Assembly: GCA_023935145.1 (NCBI GenBank)
Contig: CM043699.1
Location: forward strand, 127,172,536 to 127,236,535
Direction of reading: 5' to 3'
Length of the DNA stretch: 64,000 bases
From: Bretschneidera sinensis
Lineage: Eukaryota; Streptophyta; Magnoliopsida; Brassicales; Akaniaceae
The notes under the pieces were generated by a model. That model was not told the DNA's origin. It searched no databases and was given only the letters and a program-made list of their open reading frames with translations. Of the stretch, positions 58,556 through 64,000 are shown in pieces. A program made the translations under genes and the position numbers. Position 1 is the stretch's first letter, and the number at the start of each line of letters is the position of its first letter.

Positions 58556-61500
58556 ATGGCTTCTCTTGTATCTTCCTCATTCACTTTACCATCTTCAAAA
58601 CCAGACCGACTATCTTCTTTCTCCCAAAAGCACTATTTTCTCCACTCATTTTTACCCAAAAAAACTAACAAACCAAACTCCAAATCCTACATGAAAGTGA
58701 AATATGCAGCAATTGGCAATGGCCTCTTTACCCAAACTACCCCTGAAGTCCGCAGAATAGTACCCGAAAACAATGAAAACCTCCCTACAGTCAAAATTGT
58801 TTATGTAGTACTAGAAGCTCAGTACCAATCGTCACTCACAGTTGCAGTTCAATCTTTGAACAAAAATGCCAAATTTGCTTCATTTCAGGTTGTGGGTTAC
58901 TTGGTTGAAGAGCTGCGAGATGAGTCTACTTACAAAACATTCTGTAAAGATCTCGAAGATGCCAATATATTTATTGGGTCATTGATTTTTGTTGAGGAGC
59001 TTGCACTGAAAGTGAAGGATGCAGTGGAGAAAGAGAGGGACAGGCTTGATGCAGTCCTGGTGTTCCCTTCAATGCCTGAAGTAATGAGGCTTAACAAGCT
59101 TGGTTCTTTTAGCATGTCACAGCTTGGCCAATCAAAGAGTCCCTTTTTCCAATTATTCAAGAGGAAGAAGCAAGGTGCAGGTTTTGCTGACAGTATGTTG
59201 AAGCTAGTGAGGACTTTGCCAAAGGTTTTGAAGTACTTGCCTAGTGATAAGGCACAAGATGCTAGGCTTTATATATTGAGTTTGCAGTTTTGGCTTGGTG
59301 GGTCACCTGATAACTTGCAAAATTTCTTGAAAATGATATCTGGGTCTTATGTGCCTGCCTTGAAAGGGAACAAAATTGAGTATTCAGATCCAGTTTTGTT
59401 CTTGGATAGTGGAATTTGGCACCCTCTGGCTCCTTGTATGTATGATGATGTGAAGGAGTACTTGAATTGGTATGACACTAGGAGGGATATTAATGAGAAG
59501 CTGAGGGGCCCTGATGCACCCGTAATTGGGTTGGTTTTGCAAAGGAGCCATATTGTTACTGGTGATGAGAGCCACTATGTGGCTGTGATCATGGAGTTAG
59601 AGGCGAGAGGAGCTAAGGTGATACCAATTTTTGCTGGTGGGCTTGATTTTTCTGGTCCAGTTGAGAGGTTTTTGATCGATCCGATCACTAAGAAACCTTT
59701 TATTCACTCTGCTGTCTCATTGACTGGCTTTGCTCTTGTTGGGGGGCCAGCTAGGCAGGATCATCCAAGGGCTGTGGAGGCTTTGAGGAAGCTTGATGTT
59801 CCTTACATTGTTGCTTTGCCTTTGGTGTTTCAAACAACTGAGGAGTGGTTGAATAGTACTTTGGGCTTGCACCCAATTCAGGTTGCTTTGCAGGTTGCTC
59901 TTCCAGAACTGGATGGAGGCATGGAGCCTATTGTTTTCGCTGGCCGCGATCCGAGAACAGGCAAGTGAAACTTCCTTGTTGAGTGCATTTTATCTTCTTT
60001 TTTTTTTCTCATTATTTAATTTAGTATTTTATACTTAGCATTTGGAATTAATTTATAGAAGGACACATAGCAAATTTTCTTTGAAAAGTAAGAGAAGTAC
60101 CTAAAAATTTGCTACTTAGGCAATGTCTTTATCTTCAGTGCCTTTGTTGCACGCCTTGAAGATTTGTAGTTTGATTATTACTTATGTTTCACTAAATATT
60201 CTTTTAGGAGTTACAAAAAAAAAGTGATTTGATTGCAGGGAAATCACATGCTCTTCACAAGCGGGTGGAGCAGCTGTGTACCAGGGCAATCAGATGGGCT
60301 GAACTGAAAAGAAAAGTGAAGGTATTTACTTTTATACTTCATATGTCTTTGTAGACTATATTTTTTTTTTATAAATTTTTATTTTGTCCTATATGGTTTA
60401 CTATTAATTTTCTTAGCTATAGCATATATGATATATCGATTCTAAATAATTTTAAGACATTTAAGTGACAGCAACAGTTCAATTCCAATATAGCTTCTAT
60501 GTGACAAAAATGTGTAAAATGCCTTTGACACCTTTAATGGAAATAATTTTTTCATATTTACATAATAAAGAACTATAACCAATAAGTTAAACAAGTATTT
60601 ACATATAAAATCTTCAATAGGCTATGAATTCCCTGCTTTGTTTAATTTTTAAATTACATATTTGATATTGACAATGGGGACTGAAATGTCTTTTATCTTT
60701 TTACCATAGCTTATTGACAAATGACAATTGATACCGTTCGATTAATCTGGGTGGCTGTATTGTTGAATCAATGGTCCTCTTTGAATATATTGATGCTTAC
60801 TCGAATATTTTTCTGGCTGAAAGTTTTCTTTTCAATACTTTTCATCTGATTCATACTATGGAATAGTCTCCACCTCTATGTTTGCTGAATGGACATCGTC
60901 TTAATTTGTGTTGTAATTTTCTACAATTTCTCCTTTTGTTTTGCCATTTCTGCTATACAGAGAACATACTTATGTGCTGTTTTCTGGGATTCTTATGACC
61001 AATAAATGCACTGATGCAGGCAGAGAAAAAGTTAGCAATCACTGTCTTCAGTTTTCCCCCAGACAAAGGAAATGTTGGAACAGCTGCCTACCTCAATGTT
61101 TTTGCCTCTATCTTTTCGGTTCTGAAGGATCTACAAAAAGATGGCTACAACATTGAGGGCCTTCCAGAGACTTCTGAAGCCCTAATTGAGGACGTAATTC
61201 ATGATAAGGAGGCCCAATTCAGCAGCCCAAATCTGAATATTGCTTACAAAATGGGTGTTCGAGAATACCAAAGCCTGACTCCCTATGCTAAAGCATTGGA
61301 GGAGAACTGGGGAAAAGCTCCTGGGAATTTGAATTCAGATGGAGAGAACCTTTTGGTGTATGGAAAACAATATGGTAATGTCTTCATTGGGGTGCAGCCC
61401 ACATTTGGCTATGAGGGTGATCCTATGCGGCTGCTCTTCTCCAAGTCTGCTAGCCCGCACCACGGATTTGCTGCTTATTACTCCTTTGTTGAAAAAATCT

Positions 61501-63874
61501 TCAAAGCAGATGCTGTTCTTCATTTTGGCACACATGGTTCACTTGAGTTCATGCCCGGAAAGCAGGTGGGAATGAGTGATTCTTGTTACCCCGATAGTCT
61601 CATCGGGAACATCCCCAATGTCTATTACTATGCTGCCAATAATCCATCTGAAGCAACAATAGCCAAACGCAGAAGCTATGCCAATACAATTAGTTATCTG
61701 ACCCCTCCTGCTGAAAATGCTGGGCTTTACAAGGGCCTCAAGCAGTTAAGTGAGCTCATCTCCTCGTACCAGTCCCTTAAAGACACAAGCCGTGGGCCAC
61801 AAATTGTGAGTTCCATTATCAGCACTGCAAAACAGTGCAATCTTGACAAGGATGTAAAACTTCCTGAGGAGGGAGAAGAAATCTCAGCTAAGGAACGAGA
61901 TCTTGTGGTTGGTAAAGTGTACTCCAAGATTATGGAGATTGAGTCTCGTCTTTTGCCTTGTGGGCTTCATGTCATTGGTGAACCTCCATCAGCCATTGAA
62001 GCAGTTGCTACCCTGGTTAACATAGCTGCTCTAAACCGCCCTGAAGAGGGAATTTCATCACTCCCAGCTATATTAGCTGAGACTGTTGGAAGAGACGTAG
62101 AAGATGTCTACCAGGGGAGTGACAAGGGAATTTTGAAGGATGTAGAGCTTCTTCGGCAAATAACTGATGCATCACGCGGAGCCATTTCTTCCTTTGTTGA
62201 GCGGACAACAAACAAGAAGGGTCAAGTCGTTGATGTATCTGACAAGCTGAGCTCGATCCTAGGGTTTGGTATTAATGAACCATGGGTTCAGTACTTGTCG
62301 AATACAAAATTTTACCGGGCAGATAGGGATAAGCTTAGAACATTGTTTCAGTTCATAGGAGACTGCTTGAAGCTGGTTGTTGCAGACAATGAGTTGGGGA
62401 GTTTGAAACAAGCTTTGGAGGGCAAATATGTGGAGCCAGGACCTGGTGGTGATCCAATCAGAAATCCAAAGGTGTTGCCAACAGGAAAGAATATTCATGC
62501 CTTAGATCCACAATCTATTCCCACAACAGCAGCAATGCAGAGTGCAAAAGTTGTGGTGGATAGGTTGATTGAGAGACAGAAGGCTGACAATGGGGGAAAA
62601 TATCCTGAGACAGTTGCACTTGTTTTGTGGGGAACAGATAATATTAAAACTTATGGTGAATCACTGGCTCAAGTTTTGTGGATGATTGGGGTGACACCTA
62701 TTGCTGATACTTTTGGCAGAGTCAATCGGGTAGAAACAGTTAGCCTTGAAGAGCTTGGACGGCCCAGGATTGATGTTGTGGTCAATTGCTCTGGAGTTTT
62801 CAGAGACCTCTTTATCAATCAGGTGCAGATACATTTGAGGTTTAACATTCATTTTACCGTTTGCTGATAATTTCTTTCTCAAATGTTATTTTGTTCTCAG
62901 ATGAACCTCCTTGACCGGGCAGTGAAGATGGTTGCTGAATTAGATGAGCCAGAAGACCAGAACTATGTCAGGAAGCATGCACTAGAACAAGCTCAAGCCC
63001 TCGGTATTGAGATTCGAGAAGCTGCAACTCGGGTGTTCTCCAATGCCTCAGGATCCTACTCCTCTAATATTAACCTTGCAGTTGAAAATTCCTCATGGAA
63101 CGATGAGAAGCAGCTCCAAGACATGTACTTGAGCCGGAAGTCTTTTGCATTTGATTGTGATTCTCCTGGTGCAGGCATGACTGAGAAAAAGAAAGTTTTT
63201 GAGATGGCTCTAAGCACAGCTGATGCTACATTCCAAAACCTTGATTCTTCAGAAATCTCGCTCACTGATGTGAGTCACTACTTTGACTCAGATCCAACTA
63301 ACCTAGTACAGAACCTACGGAAAGATGGAAAGAAGCCTAATGCATACATTGCCGACACTACCACAGCCAATTCCCAGGTGAGCATTGTAACATATCTAAA
63401 TCTAGGGAGTCTTGGAACTTTCTAATCCAATACTACTGCTTATACTTTGAAATCGGTAGTGTTTTAAGTGAAGACATCCAAATTGTTATCTTGTAGGTTC
63501 GTACACTAGCCGAGACTGTCCGGCTTGACGCACGAACCAAGTTGTTGAACCCCAAGTGGTATGAAGGAATGATGTCCAGCGGTTATGAGGGTGTTCGTGA
63601 AATCGAGAAGCGTCTGACTAATACAGTAGGATGGAGTGCAACCTCAGGGCAAGTTGATAACTGGGTGTATGAAGAGGCTAACTCAACTTTTATCCAAGAC
63701 GAGGAGATGCTGAATAGGCTCATGAGTACTAATCCAAATTCATTTAGGAAGCTGGTGCAGACATTCTTGGAGGCCAACGGACGCGGGTACTGGGAAACAT
63801 CCGAGCAGAATATCGAGAAGTTGAGGCAATTGTACTCAGAAGTTGAAGACAAGATTGAAGGGATTGATCGGTAA
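58556..63874 (+). CDS. CHLH: Magnesium chelatase subunit H (chloroplast), five exons
   Basis: CHLH is the porphyrin-binding subunit of Mg-chelatase, which with CHLI and CHLD inserts Mg2+ into protoporphyrin IX at the first committed step of chlorophyll synthesis in the plastid; the Arabidopsis gene is GUN5. Exons read 58556-59960, 60239-60321, 61020-62822, 62901-63377 and 63497-63874, joining in frame to 1381 codons plus TAA, the length I recall for GUN5. The first 45-50 residues ([20 protein letters not shown]...) are Ser-rich and basic, a transit peptide. An N-terminal domain (about 78-240) precedes the long CobN/BchH domain, with the conserved [17 protein letters not shown] near residue 664. 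The end, [13 protein letters not shown], is typical. The start is the first ATG after the 5' UTR (ATCAATGGCT). No internal stops; it looks functional. Intron 1 uses a GC donor. Confidence 0.98.
59961..60238 (+). other. CHLH: CHLH intron 1, GC-AG type
   Basis: The exon ends CCGAGAACAG and the intron begins GCAAGTGAAA and ends GATTGCAG. The joined codon (G/GG, glycine) restores [12 protein letters not shown], conserved in CHLH. Reading through instead hits TGA after one Lys codon at 59964. CAG/GCAAGT is the strong consensus of plant GC-AG introns. Introns 2-4 (60322-61019, 62823-62900, 63378-63496) all use GT-AG. Confidence 0.9.
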
Positions 63875-64000
63875 ATAATAAACCAACTGTTGTAAAACAT
63901 CATAGAGAGGATATAATTAACATTGTTAAATTGTCTGAGTCCTCTTTGTCTATCTCTTGGATGATTGTAGCTTTCAGGAATCGTTGGAATGTGAAATTGT
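63875..64000 (+). other. CHLH: Start of CHLH 3' UTR
   Basis: Non-coding sequence after the TAA stop. No clear polyadenylation signal is seen before the window ends. Confidence 0.7.

Overview
This is nuclear DNA of a flowering plant, most likely a eudicot. The evidence is one intact, intron-containing chloroplast gene at the right end (magnesium chelatase H subunit, 58.6-63.9 kb), AT-rich intergenic DNA, and about 50 kb of plant-type transposable elements, many nested. Nothing in the window is bacterial: no operons, ribosome binding sites or CRISPR arrays.

Layout. 0.9-5.9 kb: truncated Ty3/gypsy element on the minus strand with a 1.97 kb LTR. 5.9-6.7 kb: remnant of a second gypsy gag. 7.3-9.1 kb: short non-autonomous LTR element. 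9.9-10.8 kb: 3' end of a LINE. 10.8-12.3 kb: Stowaway-like MITE, then a larger inverted-repeat element. 12.6-13.85 kb: degenerate short LTR element. 14.1-14.4 kb: microsatellites. 16.7-17.2 and 22.8-23.2 kb: exons of an unrecognised host gene on the minus strand, split by a 5.6 kb Ty1/copia element (element A, 17.2-22.8 kb). 23.6-27.1 kb: degenerate L1-type LINE. 27.7-30.0 kb: short LTR element on the minus strand. 30.3-31.1 kb: last two exons of an exosome RRP43-like gene, pseudogenised. 32.2-32.6 kb: near-perfect foldback repeat. 33.1-57.7 kb: one old copia element (B, minus strand), later invaded by a Mutator-like foldback transposon (36.46-38.31 kb, 9-bp flanking duplication), a related copia element (C, plus strand, 38.44-48.14 kb, perfect GTATG duplication) and a rearranged gypsy derivative (52.99-56.38 kb, GTCCA duplication). 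57.7-64 kb: promoter, five exons and start of the 3' UTR of CHLH.

The only gene that looks functional is CHLH. The spliced reading is 1381 codons with a plastid transit peptide, a G-box upstream and a GC-AG first intron. All retroelement reading frames carry stops, frameshifts or deletions.

The most interesting signal is in copia elements B and C. Clusters of a 10-12 bp palindromic motif with core AGTCGACT lie in the LTRs upstream of the TATA box. They recur between the end of pol and a downstream extra ORF, where both elements also share an ATCGCGATT block fused to a TATA box. This looks like an internal promoter for the third ORF, copied from or co-evolving with the LTR promoter. Element boundaries, splice sites and motifs were read by eye; no database search was run.
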